Shown: piece after piece, positions 16,923-25,586 of the stretch
How positions within the stretch are numbered: the stretch's first letter is position 1
Layout: every line of letters starts with the position of its first letter
NCBI GenBank assembly: GCA_963713625.1
Contig: CAVQMN010000005.1
Location: forward strand, 310,001-374,000
Direction of reading: 5' to 3'
Origin: Bog-756 sp963713625
Lineage (GTDB): Bacteria; Actinomycetota; Acidimicrobiia; Acidimicrobiales; RAAP-2
DNA length: 64,000 nt
Notes under the pieces: model-generated
The model's database searches: none
The model's input: only the letters and a program-made list of their open reading frames with translations
Told to the model about the DNA's origin: nothing
Program-made: the position numbers and the translations under genes

Positions 16923-18638
16923 ATGAGCAAAAAGACCGAGACCGATCCCTCGGAGCAGCCGCTGGTCGGAAGAAAGCCCCGCAGCTACCAGGTGACCGAC
17001 GGACCGACCAGAGCGCCGGCCCGCGCCATGCTGCGGGCGGTGGGGATGACCGACGATGACTGGGACAAGCCCCAGATCGGTGTGGCTTCATCGTGGAACG
17101 AGGTCACGCCCTGCAACCTGCCGCTGGACCGATTGGCCAAGCGGGCCAAGGAAGGGGTCCGGGAGGCGGGTGGATTTCCGTTTGAGTTCGTGACCATCGC
17201 CGTGTCGGACGGGATCTCGATGGGCCATGAGGGCATGCGGGCGTCGCTGGTCAGCCGAGAGATCATCGCCGACTCGGTGGAGACCGTCATGCACGCCGAG
17301 CGGTTCGACGGTCTCGTGACCCTGGCCGGCTGCGACAAATCCCTTCCCGGCATGCTGATGGCCGCGGCACGGATCAATCTGCCCAGTGTGTTCCTCTACG
17401 GGGGGACCATCCTGCCGGGACGGGCGCGGGACCGGGCCCTCGACATCACCTCGGTGTTCGAGGCGGTGGGCGCCCACGCCGTGGACGCCCTCTCGGACGA
17501 GGAGCTCAGTCTGATCGAGCACAATGCCTGCCCGACCGAGGGGTCGTGCGCAGGAATGTTCACCGCCAACACCATGGCCGCGGTGGGCGAGGCGCTAGGC
17601 ATGTCGTTGCCGGGCAGCTCGTCGGCCCCGGCGGTCGATCGGCGTCGGGACGATGCGGCGTTTTCGTCCGGTCGTGCCGTGGTGGCCCTGCTCGACGCCG
17701 GGATCAGACCACGGCAGATCATGACCAAGCATGCGTTCGAGAACGCCATCGCCGTCACCATGGCACTCGGTGGATCCACCAATGCCGTGCTCCATCTGCT
17801 GGCCATCGCCAATGAGGCCCGGGTGGAGCTGGAGTTGGACGACTTCAACAAGGTGGCTGCCCGGGTGCCCCATCTGGCCGATACCAAGCCCCATGGGAAG
17901 TACCACATGAGCGACCTCGACCGAATCGGGGGAGTGCCGGTGGTGATGCGCGAACTGCTCGACGCCGGACTGCTCCACGGCGACTGCCTCACCGTCACCG
18001 GGAGAACAGTGGCGGAAAACCTGGAGGCGCTGGACCCTCCGGCCCCCGACGGCGACGTCATCCACGACATGGGACATCCGATTCATGTCCAGGGAGGCAT
18101 CGCCGTGCTCACCGGATCGCTGGCCCCCAAAGGCGCCGTGGTGAAAGTGGCCGGCATCGATGTGCTGACCTTCGACGGGACGGCGCGTGTGTTCGACGGG
18201 GAGGATCTGGCCATGGAGGCCATCCTCGCCGGCTCGATCCAGCCCAACACGGTGGTGGTCATCCGCTACGAGGGCCCCAAGGGTGGTCCGGGGATGCGGG
18301 AGATGTTGGCGGTGACCGGAGCCATGAAAGGTGTGGGCCGCGGTGGGGACTGCGCCCTGGTGACCGACGGACGGTTCTCCGGCGGCACGCACGGGTTCTG
18401 CATCGGCCACGTGGCCCCGGAGGCGGTTGACGGAGGCCCCATCGCCTTGGTGGCTGACGGTGACCGGATCGTCGTCGATGTGCTGGCCCACACCATCGAT
18501 CTGCTGGTCGACGAGGACGAGCTGGCACGACGACGGGCGGAACTCAAGCACCCGGCTCCCCGCTACACGACCGGCGTGCTGGCCAAATTCGCCCGACTGG
18601 TCACGGGGGCGGAACGGGGCGCGATCACCGAGCCCTGA
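16923..18638 (+). CDS. ilvD: Dihydroxy-acid dehydratase
   Basis: A 571-residue cytosolic iron-sulphur enzyme that dehydrates 2,3-dihydroxyisovalerate and 2,3-dihydroxy-3-methylvalerate, the step before the final transamination to valine and isoleucine. Cluster cysteines are at Cys64 (VTPCN), Cys137 (AGCDKSLPG) and Cys209 (PTEGSCAGMFTANTM). The C-terminal domain has VIRYEGPKGGPGMREM and TDGRFSGGTHGFCIGH with the catalytic Ser. The length is normal. The ATG at 16923 lies six bases after a -10 box. It precedes ilvBNC on the same strand but is separated from it by a 225-bp region holding a new promoter and attenuator, so the two units can be regulated apart. Confidence 0.97.
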   Translation: MSKKTETDPSEQPLVGRKPRSYQVTDGPTRAPARAMLRAVGMTDDDWDKPQIGVASSWNEVTPCNLPLDRLAKRAKEGVREAGGFPFEFVTIAVSDGISMGHEGMRASLVSREIIADSVETVMHAERFDGLVTLAGCDKSLPGMLMAAARINLPSVFLYGGTILPGRARDRALDITSVFEAVGAHAVDALSDEELSLIEHNACPTEGSCAGMFTANTMAAVGEALGMSLPGSSSAPAVDRRRDDAAFSSGRAVVALLDAGIRPRQIMTKHAFENAIAVTMALGGSTNAVLHLLAIANEARVELELDDFNKVAARVPHLADTKPHGKYHMSDLDRIGGVPVVMRELLDAGLLHGDCLTVTGRTVAENLEALDPPAPDGDVIHDMGHPIHVQGGIAVLTGSLAPKGAVVKVAGIDVLTFDGTARVFDGEDLAMEAILAGSIQPNTVVVIRYEGPKGGPGMREMLAVTGAMKGVGRGGDCALVTDGRFSGGTHGFCIGHVAPEAVDGGPIALVADGDRIVVDVLAHTIDLLVDEDELARRRAELKHPAPRYTTGVLAKFARLVTGAERGAITEP

Positions 18639-18825
18639 GCGCGGCAGTCCCCCGCTCCGTTCTTTGCCTGCCCCAGCCCGACTCCGGGCTCGTCCTCGCC
18701 GTCCCACCCCGGCCCGACCATGCCGGTCACCCTCAGTCCGGGAGGGAGTTCCTATCGTCCACAGCCGATAATTGCGCCAATTCCGAAATTTGGATGCGCC
18801 ACCGAGTCCTCACGGCAACGAGTGC

Positions 18826-18855
18826 TTGTCGACACCGCCTCGGGCGTGTCACAAT
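18826..18855 (+). promoter_or_regulatory. Promoter (TTGTCG-N18-CACAAT) of the ilvBNC leader
   Basis: TTGTCG at 18826-18831 and CACAAT at 18850-18855. Transcription would start around 18862, one or two bases before the leader-peptide ATG, followed by the attenuator and ilvB. Confidence 0.5.
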
Positions 18856-18863
18856 GGTCGGCG

Positions 18864-18914
18864 ATGCACAGCAACCCGGCACCTCAACTGATTACGGTGG
18901 TACTCGTTTCGTAG
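18864..18914 (+). CDS. ilvBNC leader peptide (attenuation)
   Basis: A 16-codon frame reading MHSNPAPQLITVVLVS and ending in TAG. Six of seven residues in LITVVLV are Leu, Ile or Val, the end products of the enzymes encoded downstream. It begins right after a promoter and ends just before two hairpins, the second a terminator followed by T residues. This is the classic arrangement for attenuation by ribosome stalling when branched-chain aminoacyl-tRNAs are scarce, as known for ilv operons in Corynebacterium, Streptomyces and enterics. The codons used include CTG, ATT, GTG, GTA, CTC and GTT. Confidence 0.8.
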   Translation: MHSNPAPQLITVVLVS

Positions 18915-18973
18915 CGCACGCGACGCTCTTTCGCCGTGTGCGCTTTCCGACCTCCCAGACGGGAGGTCGTTTT
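18914..18973 (+). promoter_or_regulatory. ilvBNC transcription attenuator
   Basis: First hairpin: GCGCAC (18914-18919) with GTGCGC (18938-18943), starting at the last base of the leader stop codon. Second hairpin: a perfect 9-bp stem CGACCTCCC (18948-18956) with GGGAGGTCG (18961-18969), loop AGAC, followed by TTTTC, which is a terminator. Stalling of a ribosome on the Leu/Ile/Val codons would disturb the first hairpin and, in the usual model, allow an alternative pairing that prevents the terminator. The exact antiterminator pairing was not worked out. Confidence 0.75.
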
Positions 18974-19076
18974 CATGTCCCGCCACGGACGGCCCGGAGT
19001 CCGATCGGGCCGACCACCACCGACCACAACTCGACCGACAACCGACGTTCGACCATCGACGACAAGGGAGCAAGCG

Positions 19077-20897
19077 ATGGAACTGACAGGTGCACAAGCA
19101 CTGATCAAGAGTTTGGAGATGCAGCAGGTGGAGGTCATGTTCGGCCTTCCGGGCGGCGCCATCCTTCCTGTCTACGACCCGATCATCGACTCGTCGATCC
19201 GCCACATCCTGGTGCGCCACGAGCAGGGCGCGGGCCACATGGCCGAGGGGTACGCGCAGGTCACCGGCCGTCCGGGCGTGGCCGTTGTCACCAGCGGACC
19301 AGGGGCCACCAATATCGTGACCCCATTGGCCGATGCCTATATGGACTCGATCCCGTTGGTGGTGGTCACCGGGCAAGTGGCCACCGCGGCCATCGGCACC
19401 GACGCCTTTCAGGAGAGCGACATCACCGGCATCACCATGGGTATCACCAAGCACAACTGGTTGATCACCGATGGTGCCGACATCCCGAGGGTTGTGGCCG
19501 AGGCATTCCATGTGGCCACCACAGGACGTCCCGGCCCGGTGCTGATCGACGTCCCCAAAGACGTGGCCATCAACCCCATGGAGTGGTACTGGCCCGACGC
19601 GTCAGAGCTCGACCTGCCCGGCTACCACCCGGTGACCGAAGGGGATCCGGAGTTGGTGCGCCGGGCCGCCGAGCTGCTTCTTGCCGCCGAGCGACCGGTG
19701 ATCTACGCCGGCGGGGGCATCCTCAAATCACGCGCGGCCGATTCCCTACGGGAGCTGGCTGAGCGCACCGGTATCCCGGTCGTGACCACCTTGATGGCCC
19801 GGGGTTGCTTTCCCGACTCACACCCTCTGTGTCTGGGGATGCCGGGTATGCACGGCAACTACACCGCGGTGACCAGCATGCAACGTTCCGATCTGCTGAT
19901 CGCCCTCGGGAGCCGGTTCGACGACCGGGTCACCGGCCGGGTGGATGCCTTCGCCCCCGACGCCAAGATCATCCACGTCGACATCGACCCGGCCGAGCTC
20001 AACAAGGTCCGTCGCGCCGACGTGGCTATTGCCGGCGACTGCCGGCTGGTGGTCGACGAACTCCTGGCCGCGCTCGACGGCCTGGGCCTCGGCCACAGCG
20101 ACGCCACCCGGGGAGGGAGCGGGGGAGCGCCGAGCGATGCCGTGTCCGGGGCCCCGGCTGCCGGTGGTTCGATGGCCGCGTCGTTCCCGCGGGAGCGGCT
20201 CATCCCGTGGCGGGCCACGCTCAGCGACTGGCAGCGACGCTACCCGCTGGTGTACGAGCAGAAGCCGGGTGCGGGCGCGCTCAAGCCGCAGTTCGTGCTG
20301 GAGACCCTGCGTGACGCCACTCCCGACGACACCATCGTGGCCTCGGGTGTGGGACAGCACCAGATGTTCGCTTCCCAGTGGTGGCAGTTCGACTATCCCT
20401 ACACCTGGGTCAACTCAGGAGGGCTGGGAACCATGGGCTTCGCGGTGCCGGCCGCCATCGGCGCCAAAGTCGGCCGACCCGACAAGACGGTGTGGGCTGT
20501 GGATGGCGACGGATGCTTCCAGATGACTGCGCAGGAACTGGTGACCGCGTCCTCGGAGCGGATCCCGGTCAAGATCGCCATTCTCAACAATGCCTATCTG
20601 GGCATGGTGCGACAGTGGCAGGAGATGTTCTACTCCGAGCGCTACTCCGAGGTGTACCTCTCACCGGACCTGCCCGACTATGTCGGATGGGCCGAAGCGA
20701 TGGGGTGCGTCGGCATCAGGGTCGAGTCGACCGAGGAGGTGGCACCGGCCATCGACAAGGCCAACGACATCGATGATCGGCCGGTGGTCATCGACTTCCG
20801 GACCGACGCCTTCGAGAAGGTCTTCCCGATGGTGGCCGCCGGGGCCTCCAACGACGACATCATCGTGGACCCCTCACTCACCAGGGGGGACGGCTGA
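19077..20897 (+). CDS. ilvB: Acetolactate synthase, large (catalytic) subunit
   Basis: A 606-residue thiamine-diphosphate and FAD enzyme that condenses two pyruvates to acetolactate, or pyruvate with 2-oxobutyrate, the first common step to valine, leucine and isoleucine. Catalytic Glu49 is in VRHEQGAGHMAEGYA; the central FAD domain has GSRFDDRVTGR; the ThDP motif is GDGCFQMTAQEL followed by ILNN. The ATG at 19077 follows GGGAG by seven bases. A Gly/Ser/Ala-rich insertion of about 35 residues (~338-372) lies between the central and C-terminal domains. It ends overlapping ilvN by one base (TGATG), so the subunits are translationally coupled. Regulated by the leader attenuator upstream. Confidence 0.97.
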   Translation: MELTGAQALIKSLEMQQVEVMFGLPGGAILPVYDPIIDSSIRHILVRHEQGAGHMAEGYAQVTGRPGVAVVTSGPGATNIVTPLADAYMDSIPLVVVTGQVATAAIGTDAFQESDITGITMGITKHNWLITDGADIPRVVAEAFHVATTGRPGPVLIDVPKDVAINPMEWYWPDASELDLPGYHPVTEGDPELVRRAAELLLAAERPVIYAGGGILKSRAADSLRELAERTGIPVVTTLMARGCFPDSHPLCLGMPGMHGNYTAVTSMQRSDLLIALGSRFDDRVTGRVDAFAPDAKIIHVDIDPAELNKVRRADVAIAGDCRLVVDELLAALDGLGLGHSDATRGGSGGAPSDAVSGAPAAGGSMAASFPRERLIPWRATLSDWQRRYPLVYEQKPGAGALKPQFVLETLRDATPDDTIVASGVGQHQMFASQWWQFDYPYTWVNSGGLGTMGFAVPAAIGAKVGRPDKTVWAVDGDGCFQMTAQELVTASSERIPVKIAILNNAYLGMVRQWQEMFYSERYSEVYLSPDLPDYVGWAEAMGCVGIRVESTEEVAPAIDKANDIDDRPVVIDFRTDAFEKVFPMVAAGASNDDIIVDPSLTRGDG

Positions 20898-21466
20898 TGA
20901 GCGTGTACGGAGCAGACAAGCGACATCACACGCTCACCGTGGTCGTGGAGAACAAGTCCGGTGTGCTGGCCCGGGTCGCCGGGCTGTTCTCCCGCCGGGG
21001 ATACAACATCTTCAGCTTGGCCGTCGCCCCATCGGATAACGAGCGGTTCAGCCGGATCACCATCGTCGTGGACGTCGAGTCGGCGCCACTCGACCAGATC
21101 ATCAAGCAACTCGACAAGCTCATTCCCGTGGTGTCGATCACCGAGCTGGATCCGAGCATGGCCCGGGAGCGCGAACTGCTGATGGCCACCTTGGAGGCGG
21201 GCCCGGATACACGAGGTCAGATCATCCAACTGGTCGGCGTTTTCGAGGGCAAGATCATCGACGTCGGACACGACCGGCTGACGGTGGTCCTGGAGGGGGC
21301 TCCGGTCAAGCTGGACGATTTCGAGGACCTGATCCGCATCTACGGGATTGTCGAGATGCAGCGGACCGGACGGGTGGCATTGCCTAAGCTGGACCGGTCC
21401 GCAGACCACCGCCCGCATCTCCTTGCGGGATCTCCCACTGGACACGACACAGAGAAGGCAGGTTGA
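20897..21466 (+). CDS. ilvN: Acetolactate synthase, small (regulatory) subunit
   Basis: A 189-residue subunit that activates IlvB and gives feedback inhibition by valine. The N-terminal ACT domain is clear (HTLTVVVENKSGVLARVAGLFSRRGYNI), followed by the second ALS_ss domain (GKIIDVGHDRLTVVLEGAPVKLDDF and an IVEMQRTGRVAL end). About 25 residues beyond that end form a variable tail. ATG overlaps the ilvB stop by one base; ilvC follows five bases after the stop. Confidence 0.96.
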   Translation: MSVYGADKRHHTLTVVVENKSGVLARVAGLFSRRGYNIFSLAVAPSDNERFSRITIVVDVESAPLDQIIKQLDKLIPVVSITELDPSMARERELLMATLEAGPDTRGQIIQLVGVFEGKIIDVGHDRLTVVLEGAPVKLDDFEDLIRIYGIVEMQRTGRVALPKLDRSADHRPHLLAGSPTGHDTEKAG

Positions 21467-21471
21467 ACGCG

Positions 21472-22497
21472 ATGGCCACGCTGTACTACGAGAAGGATGC
21501 CGATCCGGGGCTCATCAGGAACCGAAAGGTGGCGGTCATCGGGTACGGCTCCCAGGGCCATGCCCACGCGCTCAACCTGTCCGAGAGCGGCGTCGACGTC
21601 CGCGTCGGGCTCCGCGACACGTCGTCGTCCAAGGCCAAGGCCGAAGAGGCCGGACTGCGAGTGTTGTCGGTGGCCGACGCCGCCGGCGAAGCCGACGTCA
21701 TCATGATCCTGCTGCCCGATACCGAGCAGGCCGCGGTCTACGAGGCCGAGATCGCTCCCCACCTCAACCCGGGTGACGCCGTGTTCTTCGCCCATGGGTT
21801 CAACATCCGGTTCGGCCTGATCGCGCCGCCGGCCGATGTCGATGTGGCCATGGTCGCCCCCAAGGGCCCGGGCCACCTGGTCCGGCGGACCTACACCGAG
21901 GGCGGAGGAGTGCCGTCGCTCATTGCCGTGTCCGCGGACCCCTCGGGCAAAGCCCATGATCTAGCCCTGTCCTATGCCCACGCCATCGGCGCCACCCGGG
22001 CGGGAGTGCTCGATACCACATTCTCGGAGGAGACCGAGACCGATCTGTTCGGCGAGCAGGTGGTGCTCTGCGGTGGACTGACCGCCTTGGTGCAGGCCGG
22101 ATACGAGACACTGGTGGGGGCGGGCTATCAACCCGAATCGGCCTACTTCGAGTGTCTCCACGAGCTCAAGCTGATCGTCGACCTGATGTACGAGCAGGGG
22201 ATCAGCGGCATGCGGTTCTCGATCTCCGATACCGCCGAGTACGGCGATCTCACCCGCGGACCTCGGGTGATCAACCAAGGCGTCCGTGACGAGATGTCGC
22301 GTATCCTCGGCGAGATCCAGGACGGCACCTTCGCCAAGGAGTGGGTGGCGGAGAACGCCAATGGACGACCGAACTACAAGGCGCTGCGTCAAGCCGGACT
22401 CGATCATCCCATTGAGAAGGTCGGGGCCGAGCTGCGCGACATGATGCCGTTCGTCACCGCGGGGAAGCAGAAGATCCAGGACATCTCCGGCGGCTGA
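21472..22497 (+). CDS. ilvC: Ketol-acid reductoisomerase, class I
   Basis: A 341-residue NADPH- and Mg-dependent enzyme that isomerises and reduces acetolactate to dihydroxyisovalerate. The nucleotide-binding loop is VAVIGYGSQGHAHALNL with Ser/Thr-rich RDTSSSKAKA after it (phosphate binding, NADP preference). PKGPGHLVRRTY and TETDLFGEQVVLCGG carry the metal-binding acidic residues. The length fits the short class I form. ATG at 21472 is preferred over the TTG three codons earlier. Last gene of ilvBNC. Confidence 0.97.
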   Translation: MATLYYEKDADPGLIRNRKVAVIGYGSQGHAHALNLSESGVDVRVGLRDTSSSKAKAEEAGLRVLSVADAAGEADVIMILLPDTEQAAVYEAEIAPHLNPGDAVFFAHGFNIRFGLIAPPADVDVAMVAPKGPGHLVRRTYTEGGGVPSLIAVSADPSGKAHDLALSYAHAIGATRAGVLDTTFSEETETDLFGEQVVLCGGLTALVQAGYETLVGAGYQPESAYFECLHELKLIVDLMYEQGISGMRFSISDTAEYGDLTRGPRVINQGVRDEMSRILGEIQDGTFAKEWVAENANGRPNYKALRQAGLDHPIEKVGAELRDMMPFVTAGKQKIQDISGG

Positions 22498-22517
22498 CGA
22501 TCGGACCGTGCAGGGCC

Positions 22518-22560
22518 CGAGGAGCGACAGGTGACCGAGGAGCGACAGGTGACCGAGGAG
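22518..22560 (+). repeat. 18-bp direct repeat duplicating a ribosome site and start codon
   Basis: The unit CGAGGAGCGACAGGTGAC occurs at 22518-22535 and 22536-22553, followed by a 7-base partial copy. Each unit contains GAGGAG, a six-base spacer and an in-frame GTG. Confidence 0.85.
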
Positions 22561-23082
22561 GGTTCGGTTCCCGATGTGAAGGTGGAGGGCCTCGAGCCCA
22601 CCTTCCGCCACATCGAAGATCCTGATGTGCCCTGGCAGCAGGTCAAGGTCATCCGGAACGCCGACGGCACCACCTCGTCGGTGTGGGAGAAGTGGCTGGC
22701 GTTCTCGGCTGACCCTGCCTATCTCTCGCTCTACGCCCGATGGGACCCGGGGATGGTCATCCGCCGGCACGGGCACTTCAGTTCCCATGTCGTTTTCGTG
22801 GTCAGCGGTGACATGTGGTGCGGCGGGCGGAGGTGCCCGGCCGGAACCCATATCGAGCTGCCCCTCGGCGCCGCCTTCGGGCCTTTTGTGGCCGGGCCGG
22901 AAGGGACTGTGCTCCTCGAGGTCATGATGGGCGATCCTCGGTCCTGGGGCGACGACCCGGAGTCGTTCCGCCGAGCACTGGAAGCACGGGGGGCAGAAGC
23001 GCTCCCCGATCCGCCGATCGACCTGCCCGCCTGGCTCGAGGACCTCCGGTCCAACTGGGTCGCCGACGACCGGTCGCCCTGA
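22531..23082 (+). CDS. Cupin-domain protein
   Basis: A 183-residue protein with one small beta-barrel: YARWDPGMVIRRHGHFSSHVVFVVSGDMWCGG holds the cupin motif 1 histidines, and PAGTHIELPLGAAFGPFVAGPEGTVLLEV the second half. Related proteins are annotated as cupin or acetylacetone-cleaving-like dioxygenases, but the metal and substrate cannot be told. Two GTG starts, 22531 and 22549, are equivalent because an 18-bp direct repeat duplicates the ribosome site; the shorter form has 177 residues. It follows ilvC by 33 bp and may be co-transcribed with it. Confidence 0.75.
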   Translation: MTEERQVTEEGSVPDVKVEGLEPTFRHIEDPDVPWQQVKVIRNADGTTSSVWEKWLAFSADPAYLSLYARWDPGMVIRRHGHFSSHVVFVVSGDMWCGGRRCPAGTHIELPLGAAFGPFVAGPEGTVLLEVMMGDPRSWGDDPESFRRALEARGAEALPDPPIDLPAWLEDLRSNWVADDRSP

Positions 23083-23109
23083 GGTGACTGACCCGGGCGA
23101 CCCTGGCCC

Positions 23110-24267
23110 TCAGTCGGCCAGGGCTCCCACCACATGGTTGATGCAGCCACAGAGGGAGGCGACGTCGTCGGGTTCGATCGCCGGGAACATGGCGATACGG
23201 AGTTGGTTGCGGCCCAGCTTGCGGTAGGGCTCGGTGTCCACGATCCCGTTGGCCCGCAGTACCGCGGCCACCGTGGCCGCATCGACCGAGTCGACGAAGT
23301 CGATGGTCCCGACCACGTGGCTGCGGTCCTGCTCCCGGGTGACGAATGGAGTGGCGAAGTCCGAGTTCTCAGCCCAGGTGTAGAGGATCTCCGAGGACCG
23401 GTCGCAGCGGCCGGTCGAAAAGGCCATGCCCCCCTGCTTGTTGAACCAGCTCACCTGGTAATCGAACAGGAAGATGGTGGCCAGTGCGGGAGTGTTGTAG
23501 GTCTGGTCCAGTTTCGAGTTGTCGAGGGCGATGGTCAGATCGAGCGACGCGGGGACCCAGCGCTTGGAGGCGGTGATGCTGGCGATCCGGTCCTGGGCGG
23601 CAGGGGAGAGCAGGGCCACCCACAGTCCGCCGTCGGAGCCGAAGCACTTCTGGGGGGCGAAGTAGTAGGCGTCGAACTGCTCGGGATCGACCGGTAGGCC
23701 ACCCGCCCCCGAGGTGGCGTCGACAGCCACGATGCCCCCGCCGTCGCCCGGCAGCGCCGCCCCACTCGGCCTGACGATCGGCATCATGACCCCGGTGGAT
23801 GTCTCGTTGTGGGTCAGCGCGTACAGGTCGACATCGTCCCGGGCCACCGCGCTCGGGTGGGTTCCCACTTCGGAGGCGATGATCTCCGGTTCCTCGAGAT
23901 GGGGAGCGTCCTTGGCCGCCGTGGCGAACTTCGAGGAGAACTCGCCGAAGCTCAGGTGCTGGCTCTTGTGCTCGATGAGGCCGAAGGTTGCGGCATCCCA
24001 GAACGAGGTGGTCCCCCCGTTCCCCAGAGCCACGACGTAGCCATCGGGCAACGAGAACAGCTCGGCCAGACCCTCCCTCAGACTTCCCACCACCGACTTG
24101 ACGGTCTTCTGGCGATGGCTCGTCCCGAGGTAGTGCCCGGCCTCGGCGGCCAGGGCCTCGACGCCCTCGGGTCGGACCTTGGAAGGGCCCGAACCGAAGC
24201 GCCCGTCGGCCGGGAGCAGGTGAGCTGGGATCCTGATGTCAGGGGTATCGGTCACGTATGGAATCAT
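23110..24267 (-). CDS. serC: Phosphoserine aminotransferase
   Basis: A 385-residue PLP enzyme of the actinobacterial SerC form, converting 3-phosphohydroxypyruvate and glutamate to phosphoserine and 2-oxoglutarate. FGSGPSKVRPEGVEAL opens the protein, GHYLGTSHRQKTVK follows, HNETSTGVMMP lies mid-protein, and Lys207 in YFAPQKCFGSDGG is the PLP-binding residue; GRNQLRIAMFPAIEPDD ends the small domain. It is divergent from the aspartate aminotransferase gene and acts in the same pathway as serA nearby. Confidence 0.95.
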   Translation of the reverse strand: MIPYVTDTPDIRIPAHLLPADGRFGSGPSKVRPEGVEALAAEAGHYLGTSHRQKTVKSVVGSLREGLAELFSLPDGYVVALGNGGTTSFWDAATFGLIEHKSQHLSFGEFSSKFATAAKDAPHLEEPEIIASEVGTHPSAVARDDVDLYALTHNETSTGVMMPIVRPSGAALPGDGGGIVAVDATSGAGGLPVDPEQFDAYYFAPQKCFGSDGGLWVALLSPAAQDRIASITASKRWVPASLDLTIALDNSKLDQTYNTPALATIFLFDYQVSWFNKQGGMAFSTGRCDRSSEILYTWAENSDFATPFVTREQDRSHVVGTIDFVDSVDAATVAAVLRANGIVDTEPYRKLGRNQLRIAMFPAIEPDDVASLCGCINHVVGALAD

Positions 24268-24332
24268 GGCACCATGGCACTCCCCGTTGAAATCGGCCCC
24301 GCCCGCCGAGGCTCCCGCTCCATGGGGGCGCT

Positions 24333-25538
24333 GTGACCGGGCGGCGGATCTCGGAACGGATCGCGGCTGTCTCCCCGTCGGCGACGCTGGCGGTCGACGC
24401 CAAAGCCAAGGCCCTCAAAGCGGCTGGCGAGAACGTCATCGGCTTCGGCGCCGGTGAGCCGGATTTCCCCACCCCCGAGCACATCGTGGCCGCGGCCGAG
24501 GCGGCCTGCCGGGACCCGAAGACCCACAAGTACACGCCGACCGGTGGCCTTCCCGAGCTCCGGGAGGCGTTGGCCGTCAAGACCCGCCGGGACTCGGGGT
24601 TCGAAGTGACCGCCTCGCAGATCCTGGTCACCAACGGCGGCAAGCAGGCCATCGCCAACTCGTTCGCCGCCCTGTGCGATCCGGGCGACGAGGTCCTCGT
24701 CCTCGCCCCGTACTGGACCACCTATCCCGAGGTCATCAGGCTGGCCGGCGGGGTCCCCGTGGTCATCACCACCGATGCCGCCAGCGGCTTTCGGGTGACC
24801 ATCGAACAGCTCGAGGCGGCCCGGACAGCCCGAACCAAGATCCTGTTGTTCGTGTCCCCCTCCAACCCGACAGGGGCGGTCTACCCACGCCGGGAGATCC
24901 AGGCCATCGGCGAGTGGGCTGCCGAACAGGGGCTCTGGGTCCTCACCGACGAGATCTACGAGCACCTGGTGTACGGGGAGGCGGAGCACCACTCGATGCC
25001 GGTGCTCGTCCCCGAGTTGGCCGACCGGTGCGTCGTGGTCAACGGCGTGGCCAAGACCTACGCCATGACCGGATGGCGGGTGGGCTGGATGATCGGTCCG
25101 ACCGACGTGGTGACGGCGGCTACCAACCTCCAGTCGCACGAGACCTCCAACGTGGCCAATGTCTCCCAGCGGGCGGCCCTGGCCGCGGTGTCCGGTGATC
25201 TCAGTGCCGCCGAGGAGATGCGCCGGGCCTTCGATCGCCGACGGATGACCATCTACACCATGCTCAATGAGATCGACGGGGTGTCCTGCCTCCTGCCCGA
25301 GGGCGCGTTCTACGCCTTCCCCTCGGTGGAAGGGCTCTACGGCCGTGACATCCGGGGCCGCCGGTCCACCTCCAGTGCGGCGCTGGCCGACCTGGCCATT
25401 GACGAGGCGAAGGTGGCCGTCGTGCCCGGCGAGGCCTTCGGGGCACCGGGTTACTTCAGGATGTCCTACGCCCTGGGCGACGACGATCTCGTCGAGGGCG
25501 TCTCCCGGCTGGCCAAGCTGTTCGGCGACGCGTCGTGA
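24333..25538 (+). CDS. aspC: Aspartate aminotransferase (class I PLP aminotransferase)
   Basis: A 401-residue fold-type I aminotransferase of the Ib group (thermophilic/actinobacterial AspAT). GAGEPDFPTPEH, NGGKQAIANSF, SPSNPTGAVYP, Asp206 in LTDEIYEHLVY and the PLP Lys241 in NGVAKTYAMTGWRVGW are all in place. It transfers the amino group between aspartate and 2-oxoglutarate; relatives also use prephenate or tyrosine. The GTG start has no strong ribosome site. It is followed 48 bp later by serA and likely shares its promoter. Confidence 0.92.
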   Translation: MTGRRISERIAAVSPSATLAVDAKAKALKAAGENVIGFGAGEPDFPTPEHIVAAAEAACRDPKTHKYTPTGGLPELREALAVKTRRDSGFEVTASQILVTNGGKQAIANSFAALCDPGDEVLVLAPYWTTYPEVIRLAGGVPVVITTDAASGFRVTIEQLEAARTARTKILLFVSPSNPTGAVYPRREIQAIGEWAAEQGLWVLTDEIYEHLVYGEAEHHSMPVLVPELADRCVVVNGVAKTYAMTGWRVGWMIGPTDVVTAATNLQSHETSNVANVSQRAALAAVSGDLSAAEEMRRAFDRRRMTIYTMLNEIDGVSCLLPEGAFYAFPSVEGLYGRDIRGRRSTSSAALADLAIDEAKVAVVPGEAFGAPGYFRMSYALGDDDLVEGVSRLAKLFGDAS

Positions 25539-25586
25539 CGGCGGATCGGGGCGGCATGTCCTCAATTGTCAACGGAAGGAAGCACC

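Noticed and set aside
18676..18691. Terminator after ilvD (AGCCCG/CGGGCT)
   Set aside because: Only a 6-bp stem with no T-run; too weak to list.
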